From: Amia ocellicauda
Lineage: Eukaryota > Chordata > Actinopteri > Amiiformes > Amiidae
Reading direction: 5' to 3'
Assembly (NCBI RefSeq): GCF_036373705.1
Contig: NC_089851.1
Span: 51,746,312 to 51,810,311 of the forward strand
Length of the DNA: 64,000 nucleotides
This document shows positions 51,900-64,000 of this stretch, piece by piece (position 1 is the first letter of the stretch; the number at the start of each line of letters is the position of its first letter). Both the position numbers and the translations under genes were made by a program. The notes under the pieces are model-generated. The model did no database searches. It had not been told where the DNA came from and worked only from the letters and a program-made list of their open reading frames with translations.

Positions 51900-54800
51900 C
51901 TTGCTTACTTGCTGCTAGATTTATTGAAGAAAAAAACTACGCGCCTCTTGCCCAGTAGAAGTTCACACAGTTCCAGGTGTTGCTCCGCACACGTGGTCAC
52001 CAACTCTAAAACCCCTGCACACACCCTAATAAACCCCAGCTACCTTACCTAAATTAGCATAACACATTTTTAAATAAATTAAACTGAGCACTTTATCTCC
52101 GTTCTTACACATACATAGTATTAATAATTATACTGTTCTTACCACATGTAAATCCTGCAATAAATCATTCCCCAGCGTGAAGTAATTTTCACAAAACGAA
52201 ATCCAAATATAAATTTTTGCTAGTCTTTAGATGTGCCCAGCAAATGTAGTCTGTAACTCTAAGTTAAAACTTTAATAACACTCATGTATTACAATCAAAC
52301 TTGAAAAATAGGGCATCCAAAACAGGAATGTCACAAAATGTTGTATCACTATATTAAAATAATATCATATGAAAGCTGTTGGGACTGAGGGACGGAAGCT
52401 CAGTTCGTTAGCTTTGCCCCTCATATTAGGATTTGGGGGTGCACAAAATGTACTAATTTATGTTTAATCTTAATTGTAAACTACTGTAAATAAATGAATA
52501 AACATATCAAGAGGGCTTCCTTTGATCTACTGGCAGAGGTCTGGTCTCATAGTTCTCAAAGCAACTGTTGATCAATAATGATGAGGTGACCTCTCCAGCC
52601 ACAGATTAGCCACAGAAATCTTGAAGGAGATGCTGGGAGTGTCAGAACAGCCTTGCTAAAATTTGCTTGCTTGACAATTAATACAATTGGCTCTGTTGAC
52701 ATGTTTTTCAATCATTAATATAAAACATTATACAGTTTATACAAAACATTAATACCGGCTCTTCAAAAAGTTTTACATTTATATTTATAAATGTTATTTT
52801 GTATACTGGTAAGTTAGCCTTGATTGGTCTTTGTTCACATATTTTTCTTTTTAAGCTGTCAAAAGCAAAATATTCCATACCTCTGTTTTGGATAGCGTAC
52901 AGTTGCTAATAATAATACAAACCATACATTTCATTACAATAACACACACACATATATATTAAGGCTGTCAGTCCATTCAAATATTTGATCGGTTAATCAA
53001 TGGGCAATTGCTGATTAATCGGGCACTTATTAAAATAAAAACAACGCTGTAACATTAATGGTAAAATATATATATATATAGGAATATATATTTAAAAAAC
53101 ACCAAATCATTATAATAAGCAAACTAAATTATAATTGCTACAGCAAATGGGTGCTCACAAATTATACTGTAAACTACACTGCTCTTGTAAGAAAAGCATT
53201 GCATGCAAATGAAACAGAAAACCTTTCCTTGTCTTCAATATTTCCTTACAAATCGAGTTTGAATCCAAAGTTTAGTTTCCCATTTGCGGCTTGTGACCCT
53301 GTAGTTTGTGTGCTGATACTGTACACGTGATGTGATCTTTTGCATGATTTGCCTTTATAATTTAACTCTAGAAGTGCACGGCTGGTCAGTTTGACTGATT
53401 TAATTTGAATTACTATGTGTTCCTGAATACACTATGGATACCAATTCCTCACTTTTCCTAAATATATGTATTAAATATGCCTACAGCATTTTAGCTGCAT
53501 AAACGCAAATAAAGTTTTTTATTTGATCATTATTATACTATAGTTTTGGCTCTTGTAGGTAGTTTGAAATGTCGGTGCTTCTAGTGTGTACTGTATAATA
53601 GCCAGTCATTATAATAGACATTTTTAATTTGTTTAAATCTGCTTGATAAATGATCTTTTAAGAACTATACTGTGATGATTATATATATATATATATACTG
53701 TCATTTATGTTGTTGTAACTTACCATTACATATAGTGTGCCTTCCAGATGTATGCATACCCCTGATTCAATGTAACAAAAATAGTTTTAGCAAAGAAAAG
53801 AGAACAATGTTGTTTTTTGTTTGTTTTTGTTTTGTTTAAATACATGCACACATGAAACAATCTAGGACTATCAGTGTTAGATATCGCAAAAATATTAAAG
53901 TACAAGTTTTGAACAAATATGCAAATATGTTTTTGCGAAGTACAGTACTGAAACTAGTATTGCTTTCATTAATTTCTGCAACAAATACTGAGTGTACACT
54001 TGCATAGATGTGAGTGAAGCCATCTTCTTTTTGCCAATGTACAGCATGGCAGAAGCTGCCATAACTAAATATTCCTATACATATTTACACTCTTGATCTT
54101 GCTTTTCTCTTTCAAAACTCAAAACTTCATCATGTAGTCTTGCTCCCAAACAACCTTTATATAGCATGCAATTGCATCACGATTTAATCTGTATTCACCT
54201 GATTAAATCATGCAATTTCATGCATTCGGATTTCATGAAATCCAACGAAATTGAACACATTCGGATTCCATGGAAATTTCATAGTGTATCGCAAAGCTCT
54301 TTACAAGAAAATATAGTTAATTAAATATTAAAACTACAATTAAGTAGTACAACAAATACTGTAGGACACTGTTGTATACCACACTAAACTTTTATACTAT
54401 GGTATACTGAATAATGTGTGACATACGATAGTACACTGTTATACTATAGTATACTCTTGTTACATGATATACTATAGTATCTTGTAATGTACTATAGTGC
54501 CTCCTACGGTACTTAGACAAATATTGAACTACCCTGTTGTATACTATAGTTTACTGTAGTACCTTGTGATGTACTATAGTACTTAATATATTACATGTAC
54601 ACTGAAACATACTGCTTACTGTACTTCCACAATGTTTCTCATGGAACTTTAGCATTCTAGTTATAAATAATATCATCATTATTATTATGCTTTTACTTTG
54701 TATTGCCTACAGGTCTTACACATACTAGTACAGACTGTTACCGAGGGTCTGGTGGAGAGAAAATGGTCATCTATTCCTTAAGAAAATCATATTAATAAAT

Positions 54801-55500
54801 ATATCTTCACTTCAGACATTTGTGACATTGCTATATTTAAAACAATTTATACAAATAACAGAATTAAGATAAAATTGTGGTGCAGTTCCCCTTAAAGTTT
54901 AAGCAAAACTTATTTTAGCAAATACATTGTTTATTCATTACTTGAATCGCTTCACATTACATAAATAAATGAATAAATGTAGTAGTGTTGACATAAATAA
55001 ATGTCCATTTGAACAAGTATTTATGTATTAATGTATTGATTATTTTCACTGTATTTATTTTTAATTAAAATTTAAAACAAATTCGCAGTGAAAATAATAA
55101 ATAAATGTTGAAATAAATAAATACATGTTCTAATAAATACATGGAGATTTATTTATTATTGTATTTAATTCAAAATCTGTTTATTTATCCATCTATTTAT
55201 TTCCACATTAATTCATGTATTTATTATTTTCTCCATGTATTTATTTTTAATTTTGTCATGGATAGTATGGAGGATAATTTGTGCCAAAATGTAAAAACAA
55301 AAAAAAAAAACAATGTATAAATAAATAAATAAATATGTAGATAGTAAAGACGTTAATTCCGTTCGGAATTTAAAATGGTGTCCAGACTGTTCCTATTGCA
55401 CAGACCTCCTGATGTGCCTTGTCCTAATGGATTATTTCTGTAATGGATAATTTAATCACTGGATCTATAGAGTTGAACATAAGACAACATACGGACATAC
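51900..55500. other. AT-rich intergenic or intronic DNA
   Basis: No coding frames of note. There are (TA)n runs at 53065-53085 and 53682-53698, and TACTATAGTATACTGTAGTA-type repeated words at 54385-54620. Interleaved AAATAAATAAAT and complementary ATTTATTTATTT at 54955-55340 form a loose inverted repeat. Confidence 0.6.
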
Positions 55501-55501
55501 G

Positions 55502-55614
55502 GACATACTCGGTCAGGCGCAATAGTAAAAACTAATTGGAGCTATTTGCTCCTTAGTGATATACTTTGCTTTTCCAGCTGTAAATATATATAACGCATAC
55601 ATCAGAAATCAACG
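55502..55614. repeat. dispersed repeat, copy 2
   Basis: Partner of 124-237, in the same orientation. Confidence 0.75.
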
Positions 55615-55999
55615 TGATAACTATATGAAACACCAGGTATGCAACTAAATAAGCTTGAGAAGGTAAATGGAAAAATGGAGAGCAGCAGCAATCTAAAGCT
55701 ACTTAAATGGTTAGATTGTGTTTTAAAGTACACAAAATGAAACTTAGAGAATAAACTGTTTACTACTATATTATGATATTAGAAGTATTGATGGTACTAC
55801 TAATGTAATTAAATTGATACATTTCAATCAAATAAGTGTAGTTGGTTTATTGAGATTGAAATGGCTTGTTCCTTAAAATATTAGACCACAAGAGGGGGAA
55901 CTTGACCTTGAATACTCTACTTACCAAAACCTTTAAGCAACAATTGTTGTCAACATGTGTCTTCATCTGATTCATATTTTTATGAGTCTGAAGCCATAC

Positions 56000-56924
56000 A
56001 TTTCTCGACTCCAAGCACCTGGAAGCCTCAAAAGTTGGGGGCCAAGCAACGAAGTTGCTGGAACCCTATTGTTATTGTTAGGATTATTATTTTTCCGCAG
56101 TATCTTTTCAAAAGCCTATAAAAACCAACGCTTGATGAAAACTCATGAAACTTCATACAGTGATAGATGGCTATGTAGTACTATGCCATATTCAATATGG
56201 AGGCCATATGTCACATGGTCTGGTGGCCATAGTGGCTTAAGTGACACATTTTGGAAAATATACAAAAATCTTCTTCTCCGAAACCGCAGACGGGACAGAT
56301 GTGAAACTTGGTGTGTGATGTTATGTTATGGCCTAAATTCAGATTTGTTCAAAACAAGTCAATAAGTAATATGGTTTGGCAGCCATATTGGATTGGCCAA
56401 GAATCTTCAAAGATCTTCATCTCTGAAATGGTTGGTCTGATTGATATGAAATTTTGTACACGTGACCTTGGCTAGATCCTCTATCAGATTTTTTCAAGGC
56501 AAGTTGATTGAGAAAACAAAATGGCCGCCATGAGCCAATCAAATTTCAGAGATGGTCAAGTTGCAAATAAATGCATATGGTGCAGTATGGAACTATGTTA
56601 GAATGTATTGGACTGATTGTTACATGACAGAATTGATCCCATAAGCAATGTGGTGGTCACTGGTCATTATTATTATTATTATACTTATTTTTTCTTCTCT
56701 TCCACCAGAATATGTTCAAATGCCTATAACTTTTGAACCGCAGTCTAAAAAGTCATCAGACTTTGAATGGATGTAGGGGTCTATGGCATGGTCACTAGAT
56801 CGCAAAATGGCGGCATAATGTCACATGGTTTGGTAGCCATCTTGATTGTAGTCCAGGCAAAAAATTACAGTTTTCAAACATAGTTTTCTCAGGAACGGGA
56901 AAGATATTGTACATATTGCGCTTA
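56000..56924. repeat. degenerate internally repeated element
   Basis: Phrases such as AATCTTCTTCTCCGAAACC (also CTTCATCTCTGAAATGG), GATGTGAAACTTGG (also GATATGAAATTTTG), TATGTCACATGGTCTGGTGG (also ATGTCACATGGTTTGGTAG) and AAAATGGC.GC.AT return at intervals. This indicates old tandem units. It precedes the minisatellite at 56925 and the frames in it look incidental. Confidence 0.55.
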
Positions 56925-57270
56925 TGAGTAGTAATGATGGCACTTTATGTCAAAGTGTCAGGTGGCCCCACCCCTACCCAGAAGCCCCATGGGCTGGGAA
57001 GCCCCGCCTTACCCAGAAGCCCCACGGGCCAGGAAGCCCCTCCTTACCCAGAAGCCCCACGGGCCAGGAAGCCCCTCCTTACCCTGTACCCTTTGATCCT
57101 CTCCAGTCAGCCAACTTGTTAGGATACAGGTTTTACCCTTTGACCCTCTCCTGTCAGCCATCTTGTTTGGATGACCGTAATCTTGTTAGGATGACAGCCA
57201 TCTTGTTTGGATGACCTCCATCTTGTTAGGATGACAGGCATTTTGGAAAGGGCACAGGTCATCTTGACAA
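56925..57270. repeat. minisatellite pair, copy B
   Basis: About three ~36-bp units (CCCAGAAGCCCCACGGGCC...) are followed by GCCATCTTGTTTGGATGAC/GTTAGGATGAC units. Same order as 3225-3540. Confidence 0.85.
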
Positions 57271-57589
57271 GTGTTTACTGCCATCTCACCCTGATGGTGT
57301 ATGTGTGTGTGTGTGTAATGTTTAATAGTTTAAACTTATTATTATTTGTGTTAGGTTATGTTTTATGAATAGGTTTGTTATGATAAGTTGTTAGCAAAAT
57401 AAAATACATTAAAATTAAAAGAGAACAACAACATAAAGTTTTAATAAAAAAGTATTTTAAACTGTGTTTAGTGATGTGCGTGTGATGATTTTAGGTTATA
57501 TATTTTATGATTATTTTTGGGGTGGTACAGTGTTGGAAAAATAAAAGAGAAAGAAAAGGTATAGACATTCAAAATATGAGACTCAGTAA

Positions 57590-58395
57590 AATATATTTCA
57601 ATGTCAATATTTTATTGTGACAGCTCTAAAAATGACAACAAGGCATCAAGTCAGATGTAGACAGTGAGATTAGATACTGACTCGGGTGACCAATGATCCC
57701 GCTTCCCCAACACCTACAGCAGCCAGGAAGAAACAACTGAACTGTACTGCACTAGCTACTCCCTCTACTTGTTTATTGGCCAGGGCAGTGACACTATTCT
57801 GTCTAGCACAGTGTAGAAATTGGGTTTGGTCATGATAGGGATAGTATTTCCAAAAGAACTGTGCAGAACTTTTTGGACAGATGTAAAAGCAGATTCACCA
57901 GGATGTGTCTCTTTATACAGCATTCTCTTGAGCACATTGGGGAGGGACGCCACTGTTTTTTCAACATCAGCAACTAGCGATTTCACATCAGAATTACCAG
58001 TATCATACAAATCACCAAACTTGTGAGCTATTAGAGTGAGGATGACATCTTCAAACATAGATTCCTCAAACATACGTAAACATAATTCCAGGGGCCCCGG
58101 GGGTTTCTTTCTCTGAAAAAATATAGGAATTAATATAATGTCTTATTGCACAGAAAAGCAGAGCAGACACAAACAGTATTTTATTTATGTTTGTAAAACA
58201 CTTGATAAGCCTTGTTTTTTATAACCTTCTCAACTATTTGCATTACTTTCTCATCCACACTTTCTAACAAGTCACTAAACCATTTTGAAGGTAGAGTGCA
58301 TGTTTCAGAGAAAAGCACGCAGTAAGACAGCCCGCTACTGTAAAATGAGGTAAGCAGACAAATAGCACAGTTAACCCCACTCCGAGTGTGCATAA
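57590..58395 (-). pseudogene. fossil spliced gene beside the Polinton-like element (copy B)
   Basis: Homologous to the C-terminal exon and the end of the middle exon of copy A (3780-5240). It shares GDLYDTGNSDVKSLV, NVLKRMLYKE and WFSDLLESVDEKVMQI, an intron of about 110 bases between the two parts, and a poly(A) signal at 57611-57616. The acidic and cysteine-rich parts are not present here. It lies back to back with the polymerase gene of the virus-like element, the usual place for a divergent early gene. It looks like a broken fossil. Function unknown. Confidence 0.45.
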
Positions 58396-58789
58396 AGAGA
58401 TAGACAGGTCAGGTGAACAAATACCCTGTACAGGCATTCAGACCTCTGATGATTCTAGGGCCCTGTTGTTTAGTAAAATATGTCACATTTGTTGGCAACT
58501 GGTAGAAGATTTACACACAGCTCATAGAAAAATACATGTTTTGACAAATGTGTTAAAACAAAAAGGGTATAACATCGAGTTTGCTGAATCGTCACACTGT
58601 GAGTGAAAACCGCAATTAACAAATAATGAAACAAGTAAGACACAAAGACACTCGGTCTGCACGTATCACGGCAGTACTGATAAAGAATATTAATGTAGCC
58701 AGAAGAATGCTGCGTAGGCTTAAATCTAGAATGGATGTGTCACAATTAGCAGGATCACAGACACCATTACAGCACAGTGGCGGTTGATG

Positions 58790-58960
58790 ACCACCCAGCA
58801 AACTTGGAAATTCAGGAATATATTGATTTGATTGTGTCTGATGAATTAGCATTAGAAGCTGATAATAATAACCAACCAGACTTGGAAATTCAGGAATATA
58901 TAGATTTGCACGTGTCTGATGGGTAAGCATTAGAAGCGAATAATAATGATAATCAGATTG
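58790..58960. repeat. ~80-bp tandem duplication upstream of the polymerase
   Basis: TTGGAAATTCAGGAATATAT recurs with its ~80-base context, in an acidic coding-like stretch at the front of the virus-like element. Confidence 0.75.
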
Positions 58961-61900
58961 GGGGTGGTGATGTAGCAATGTTAGAGGTGAATAATGAAAA
59001 TGCTGAACAAATGGTTGAGGGTGGTGATGGCGGGGACCCGCCTCGGGTGTTTTTGGAGCGTATTCGTCACTATGACCGGGAACTTAACAGGTTCCGGGGA
59101 ATGGAGTTTTATGAAGAATTCAGGTTTGTGAATCTGGATCTGGTAGAATTGTACTGGTGCTGTGCAAGGGCTGTTAAATGAAATATCACACAATGTGGGT
59201 CCTAATGATTTTGTACAGCTTAGACTGAGCTCGGGGTCATTAAATAATGCTTTCTGTTAGAGGAGGCAACATTTGGGGGAGCTGGATGAAACAGATTTCC
59301 TAGAGAGCATAGCTAATTTACTGCAAAGTCACACCGAAATCCTAATATGCAAGGTGGGGTACGGAGACGTATAAAAGGTATTTTGTTTTGCAAGATAATA
59401 GACAAGAAAAGGGCATGCCTCACTGATTTCAAAAACCAAGGTAACAATTTATGTTTTGCCGCCAGTGTGTACCGCCTGTGGAAAGGGAAAGAATGCACAG
59501 ATGTTTGTTTTACTTCACAAACAGCATTACTACGGGGTTTTAAACATCAGAACATTTATAGGTGTTAACTATTTCTGTGATTATTGCCACGCAGTATATG
59601 GGCATAAAAATAGTCACACGTGTCGGAATTTGTGCAGAGCGTGTTTTGACCCCCACTGTTTTGAGGTTAAAGAGACCATCACCAGATGCGATGTATGTAA
59701 AATATTCTGTAGAGGTGGTGTCTGTCTCAGGAAACACAAGGCTAAAGCTGCCACCAAAGAGATTCAGTGTGTTCAACACTTTTACTGTACAGAGTGCCGG
59801 ACTTTTCTCCCAATAATGCACACTTGTGAAGAAAAGCTCTTTCCGCGCTGTAAAAGTGTTATCCAGACACCTGACAATCATGTATGCTACATGAGCGTAA
59901 TAAACATCCCCAAACAATCGGAAAAATACAGTTTCTTTGATTTTGAATGCATGCAAGAAACAGGACACACATCCCAAATTATGTTTATGCCTCACACATA
60001 AACAACAACCGCACATGGGAGTTTTATGGGGATTCTTGCTTATCTGACTTTGTGAAATGTTTCATTGACACGTGTTTTAAAAACTACACTTTTATTTCAC
60101 ACAATGGTAAAGGCTATGATAACTACTTGGTCATTAGAGAGCTCATACGTGAAAAGGTTGCTACACACTTCATCACACAAGGAGGTAAAATTATGTGCAT
60201 GACAGTGACCGCTCTGAACATCATGTTCATTGATTCATTACATTTCTTGCCTCTGAAACTGAGCAATATGCCAAAAGCAATGGGGTTTGAGGGTGAGAAA
60301 GGCCATTTCCCACACTTCTTTAACACGGTCGCAAACCAAAATTATGTAGGACCCTTACCCGCTAAACAATTTTACGGGGTAGACTACATGATGGGTGCTG
60401 ATAAAACACAGTTTCAGGAATGGTACGATGAGCACAAACTCGATGAATTGAAGCGGTATTGTAGACAGGACGTGGACATACTGAGACAAGCTTGTACTAC
60501 ATATAGAAACGAGATATTAAGTATGACAGAGCAGATACGTCTGAAGTGTCCGTCTGACCCTGATTCAGACCTGATTAAAGTCAGTCTTGACCCGTTTCAG
60601 TACATCACATTAGCCTCTGTGTGTATGACCATGTACCGGTACATGTTTCTCAGACCGCAGACCATAGCATTAGTCCCGCACAACAATTATCACAACCAGA
60701 AAAAGCGGTTCTCGACCCCCGCTATTCAGTGGCTCATGTATACTGAACACACAGACAACATCAGTATACAACACGCACTAAAGCTGGGTGGTGAGCATAA
60801 ATTTGGCCCGTACTATCTAGATGGTTTTGCAGTAATAAACGGTGTGTACACTGCTTTTGAGTACCATGGATGTTTTTTTCATGGTTGCGATACCTGTTAT
60901 AGCGAAAATGACGTTAACAGTGTGACAAAAACAACATTCGGCTGGCTATATCAAAAGACAATGTATAAAACCGAATTCTTAAAATTACAAGGGTTTGATG
61001 TTAAAGTGATGTGGGAACACAAATGGAAGACAATGCTGAATGAAGACCAGGATGTTAGGGCATTTATTTCCGAATCACAGTTACCAGCGCCTTTAGACCC
61101 CAGGGAGTCTCTATTCGGTGGGTGGACGAATGCAGTGACCCTGTATTATCAACCAAAACCTGGCTAGGAACTCCGTTACTATGATTTCACCAGTCTGTAC
61201 CCGTTTGTAAATAAAACCAAATTGTACCCCGTTGGTCACCCGGATATAATATGCGAGGGCTTTGAAGATTTACAAAATTACTTTGGGCTCGCAAAAGTCA
61301 AAGTTTACCCTCCTAGAAGGTTGTTTTTCCCTGTGCTACCGACCAGAGTTGGTAAAAAACTGTTCTTTACACTCTGTCGGACGTGCGCTGACACCCAGCA
61401 GGGCTCCCCCTGAACAAACAGCGACGAGCAGATAGCGCTTACCGGTGTCTGGTGCATGCCAGAGCTGCTGGCTGCTGTAGATAAGGATTACAGAATAGCA
61501 GAATTATACGAGATCTGGCACTTTAAGCACTCGACCAACACGTTGTTTAGTGAATATATTAAAACGCATTTAAAAGGCAAACAAGAAGCTTCAGGCTACC
61601 CCCAGTGGTGCAAAAATGACACAGACCGTGAACACTACATCAGAGAGTAACATGACAGAGAGGGGGTACACTTGGACCATTACAACATTACTAAGAATCC
61701 GGCCAAAAGACAGATTTCAAAACTGTTTTTGAATTCTTTATGGGGAAAATTTGGACAACGACCAGATTTACAAAACACCAGTATTGTGAGAGACCCCAAC
61801 GAATTATTTAAATACGTGTTTGCCCCATACCACGAGGTCCCGTCTTGTGATTTTATTGATGATGACGATGATTTTATGTGCCTGTGTCACCTGGAAACGG

Positions 61901-62600
61901 GGAAAAGAGCACTACACACAGCTTTCAAATGTAAATATTTGTATTGCCAGTTTCACCACCGCCTATGCTAGGTTAGAACTGTACTCTCTTCTGGATTCAT
62001 TACAAGGTCGTTGTTTGTATTATGACACTGATTCAATCATTTATGTAAGCAGGCCAGGACAGTGGGACCCCAAGTTAGGAGATTATCTGGGTCAATTGAC
62101 AAGTGAGCTGCCTCCGGATCAGCACATTACAGAGTTTGTTGCAACAGGACCTAAATCCTATGGATATAAGCTCTCAGGAGGGAAAGCCTGTATCAAGGTA
62201 AAGGTATCACATTAAACGTGGCTAATAGTGAGAAAATTAATGTCGATAGCCTAAAAGATTTGTTACTTGACTATGCGGATAAGTAGGCTGGTGCAAATGG
62301 TGAAATAAAAGACATTGCACTGCGGCAACCGGGGATAGTACGTGTTAAACGTGACTGGCACTTTGAGATGAGAACACTGCAAAAGACCGAGAGATAAATT
62401 ACAGATTACAACGTTAGCTCGACAGATGTATCCAGGCAAATCTCAATATTTTTTGGAAGCTTTTGAAGATGCCACCAAGAAGTATTTCGGATACTTATTT
62501 GTCGATGTCATGTCAAAGACCCCTGATGAATACCGTTTAAGGACGGGTCTTTTCCCCCCTGACATCCCGGTGGTTTATGTGTTTAAAAAACAAAGAAAGT
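58960..62600 (+). pseudogene. protein-primed DNA polymerase B of the Polinton-like element (fossil)
   Basis: The N-terminal region is followed by a cysteine-rich zinc-binding segment and the exonuclease domain (FFDFECM, FISHNGKGYDNYLV, YCRQDVDILRQA). The palm domain follows (TKNPAKRQISKLFLNSLWGK region and YYDTDSIIY). These motifs and their order match the polB of Polintons and adintoviruses, which replicate linear genomes from a terminal protein primer. The region is broken by roughly half a dozen lesions; as a fossil it is not expected to give a product. Confidence 0.85.
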
Positions 62601-62765
62601 AAAAGCCGCTGGTTTTCCAGCGTTGAGCACATTTGCTGTCTGTGACTCTGGCTGTCAGTATGTCACTGCGTATGAAGAGAAAACTGGCTCTCCTGCAGCT
62701 GCTGGTTAAAGCCAAGCCGCAACAAGGCCATTCTGTGCGCCGCTGGAAGCGACCTGGTACAGGCC

Positions 62766-62981
62766 GTGTCAGAAATCGCTCTAAATACACTGAAAGGAAA
62801 CATCCGCTTGAGCGCTAAACAATTTCAGAAACTCAAGAAAAGTGGCCACATTATAAAAACACTTAGTAAAAAGACAGTGTCTGTTAAGAGAAAGAGAAAT
62901 CTATTGAATCAGTCTGGGGGGTTTATCGGTAATTTGCTAAGTATTGCCATTCCCCTCATTACCGGCTTACTGACCAGATGA
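62766..62981 (+). CDS. small basic virion-type protein of the Polinton-like element
   Basis: A short basic protein with IRLSAKQFQKLKKS and a run of lysines and arginines. It ends in a glycine-flanked hydrophobic segment (SGGFIGNLLSIAIPLITGLL). Small basic proteins with this type of tail occur in adintovirus-like and adenovirus-like late regions and may act as core or membrane-active virion proteins; that role is inferred. The frame reads open upstream of the first ATG, so the start is uncertain. It overlaps the next gene by four bases (ATGA). Confidence 0.6.
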   Translation: MSEIALNTLKGNIRLSAKQFQKLKKSGHIIKTLSKKTVSVKRKRNLLNQSGGFIGNLLSIAIPLITGLLTR

Positions 62982-63721
62982 AAATGCAATTCACTGAGAA
63001 AATGTATCTAGTACCTCAGAAACAGATGGGCCAAATTAAAGAGGACTTTCCAGTTGAACACGACATCAGAAAAATAGCCACATATAAATTGGATGGTGAA
63101 ATGAAAGATATTCTGCAAAGCTCTCAATTGGGTGAATATGACAAAGCGCTGCAGAGGTACTTGGCCCTGACGCGGCAGGCAGAATCTGAAAAAGCCACTT
63201 TGACTTTGCAGATGCCTGACACCGATACCCCGGCCGAAAAACCGCACACAGAGCCTGTTTTCGATTATATTTTAGACGCTATCCCACAAAGGCAAAATAA
63301 AAATGCCCAAATGGTGTCCAACAATTCTATAGCTAGCTGGAATGAGAATGGGGAATTTGTGTACAAGGGGGGCCCTGTTCGTGGGTCTCATGTGATTGAT
63401 CTGGTTAGGGCTGTCACACAGCCGCACACGCTGGCCACAGGAAGAGCCCCCAAAGGCTGGGGCAGTTTTATGATGGCGAGGGCGGAGATTAACATCCCCG
63501 GTTCGGTACTGTCTAACAGAATAAACAGGGAGGTGTTGGAGAAACTGAAAACAACACCTACTAGAGACAGTTCTATGTCTATACAGAGAAATCCTATTTC
63601 TCCTGAACCAGACTTTGATATTTCGTTGGAGGGGGCGGCTGCCCCACCCGAAACACCACAAAGAGACCAGCCAGCTAAAAAGCATAGGCTGTTTGGGAAA
63701 TTACCATGGCTGTCTCTGTAA
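62978..63721 (+). CDS. hypothetical late protein of the Polinton-like element
   Basis: A 247-codon frame that looks whole. The N-terminal half is mixed charged (YLVPQKQMGQIKEDF). The middle has FVYKGGPVRGSHVIDLVRAV and a GWGSFMMARAEINIPGS-like block. The C-terminal part is proline-rich and ends in a basic, aromatic tail (KKHRLFGKLPWLSL). I recall similar proteins next to the small basic protein in fish Polinton-like elements, but cannot give a function. It starts at an ATGA overlap with the preceding gene. AATAAA signals lie downstream (around 63846 and 63984). Confidence 0.6.
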   Translation: MKMQFTEKMYLVPQKQMGQIKEDFPVEHDIRKIATYKLDGEMKDILQSSQLGEYDKALQRYLALTRQAESEKATLTLQMPDTDTPAEKPHTEPVFDYILDAIPQRQNKNAQMVSNNSIASWNENGEFVYKGGPVRGSHVIDLVRAVTQPHTLATGRAPKGWGSFMMARAEINIPGSVLSNRINREVLEKLKTTPTRDSSMSIQRNPISPEPDFDISLEGAAAPPETPQRDQPAKKHRLFGKLPWLSL

Positions 63722-63854
63722 AGCGGGTCCTCATGGTTTTATTTTTTGTATTATTATTTTGGTTGTTGTTTGTTTATATATAGGCTATAGAAATACATAC
63801 ATTGATGTTATCTGTAAAATGTTAAATCCTTGTGTGATTCTGATAATAAAAAAT

Positions 63855-63856
<2 letters not shown>

Positions 63857-63913
<57 letters not shown>

Positions 63914-63914
63914 G
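63857..63914. repeat. (TTA)n microsatellite
   Basis: About 19 TTA units lie downstream of the last late-type gene and inside the element. Confidence 0.95.
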
Positions 63915-64000
63915 TGTTTGTATGTCAAAGAACATTATCAGTGGTGTTTCACTGTTTTAGTTTATTTGGTTTTTGTGTGTGCTGAATAAAAAATGTAACG

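Larger units (their letters stand above)
58400..64000 (+). mobile_element. Polinton/adintovirus-like element, fossil, partial
   Basis: A protein-primed family B DNA polymerase region is followed by small, tightly packed virion-type genes in the same direction. Together these mark a Polinton (Maverick)/adintovirus relative. The left limit is uncertain and may include the minus-strand gene at 57590-58395; the right side runs off the window. The integrase, protease, packaging ATPase and capsid genes were not seen in the window. The polymerase region is broken in several places while the downstream small genes look whole, so the copy is probably of moderate age. Confidence 0.8.

Noticed and set aside
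53745-53830. TGCCTTCCAGATGTATGCATACCC, similar to ends of some fish DNA transposons
   Set aside because: Too short, with no second terminus or transposase nearby.
55955-56365. A 136-codon plus-strand frame
   Set aside because: It lies in a degenerate internally repeated element, has odd composition and matches no motif; judged incidental.

Overview
The window looks like repeat-rich DNA from a ray-finned fish. It carries many Tc1-like DNA transposons, several LINE clades (L1, CR1-like, L2, Tx1-like), fish-type SINEs, vertebrate-type tRNA genes and a Polinton/adintovirus-like fossil, while no intact single-copy host gene could be recognised. The species cannot be fixed from sequence alone.

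Layout. (1) 0-11.7 kb: an L1 copy split by a Tc1 remnant, CR1-like and Tc1 insertions, a TTA-flanked MITE, and scattered minus-strand exons of a decayed multi-exon gene resembling a multicopy fish family often annotated with DUF6729. Embedded here is a spliced minus-strand gene (copy A, 3.8-5.2 kb) of probable virus-like origin. (2) 11.7-20.8 kb: a decayed tRNA gene neighbourhood (Asp, Leu, Asn, Thr and Ser relics) invaded by Tx1-like LINEs. One LINE has a 12-bp target duplication and keeps ORF1 but has no room for ORF2. A second fragment is flanked by a perfect 78-bp duplication that breaks a tRNA-Asp. A solo-LTR-like block follows. (3) 20.8-40.4 kb: a 19.5-kb higher-order tandem array. Short ~140-bp monomers, each with an ATCC/ATCT microsatellite, alternate with 12 copies of a ~0.7-kb core. 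Each core carries a tRNA-Asn(GTT), a convergent tRNA-Thr (CGT in most) and an AAAAC tract. The array ends inside a broken tRNA-Asp, next to a good tRNA-Leu(CAG) and tRNA-Pro relics. This tRNA-bearing satellite is the most unusual structure in the window.

(4) 42-50.7 kb: a Tc1 relative with DD36E spacing and a long open transposase frame, a long-arm inverted-repeat element with a SINE inside, a Tc1 copy whose two halves point in opposite directions, a solo LTR with 5-bp target duplication, a Tc1 copy with both termini, SINE and L2 pieces. (5) 51-57.3 kb: AT-rich DNA and low-complexity repeats, then a repeat plus minisatellite that also occur beside copy A. (6) 57.6 kb to the right edge: copy B of the virus-like gene next to a Polinton/adintovirus-like fossil (protein-primed family B DNA polymerase, then small virion-type genes), cut by the window end.

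Nothing here forms a working operon-like unit. The likely transcribed elements are some of the tRNA genes. All calls rest on reading the sequence and on remembered family motifs; no database search was run.
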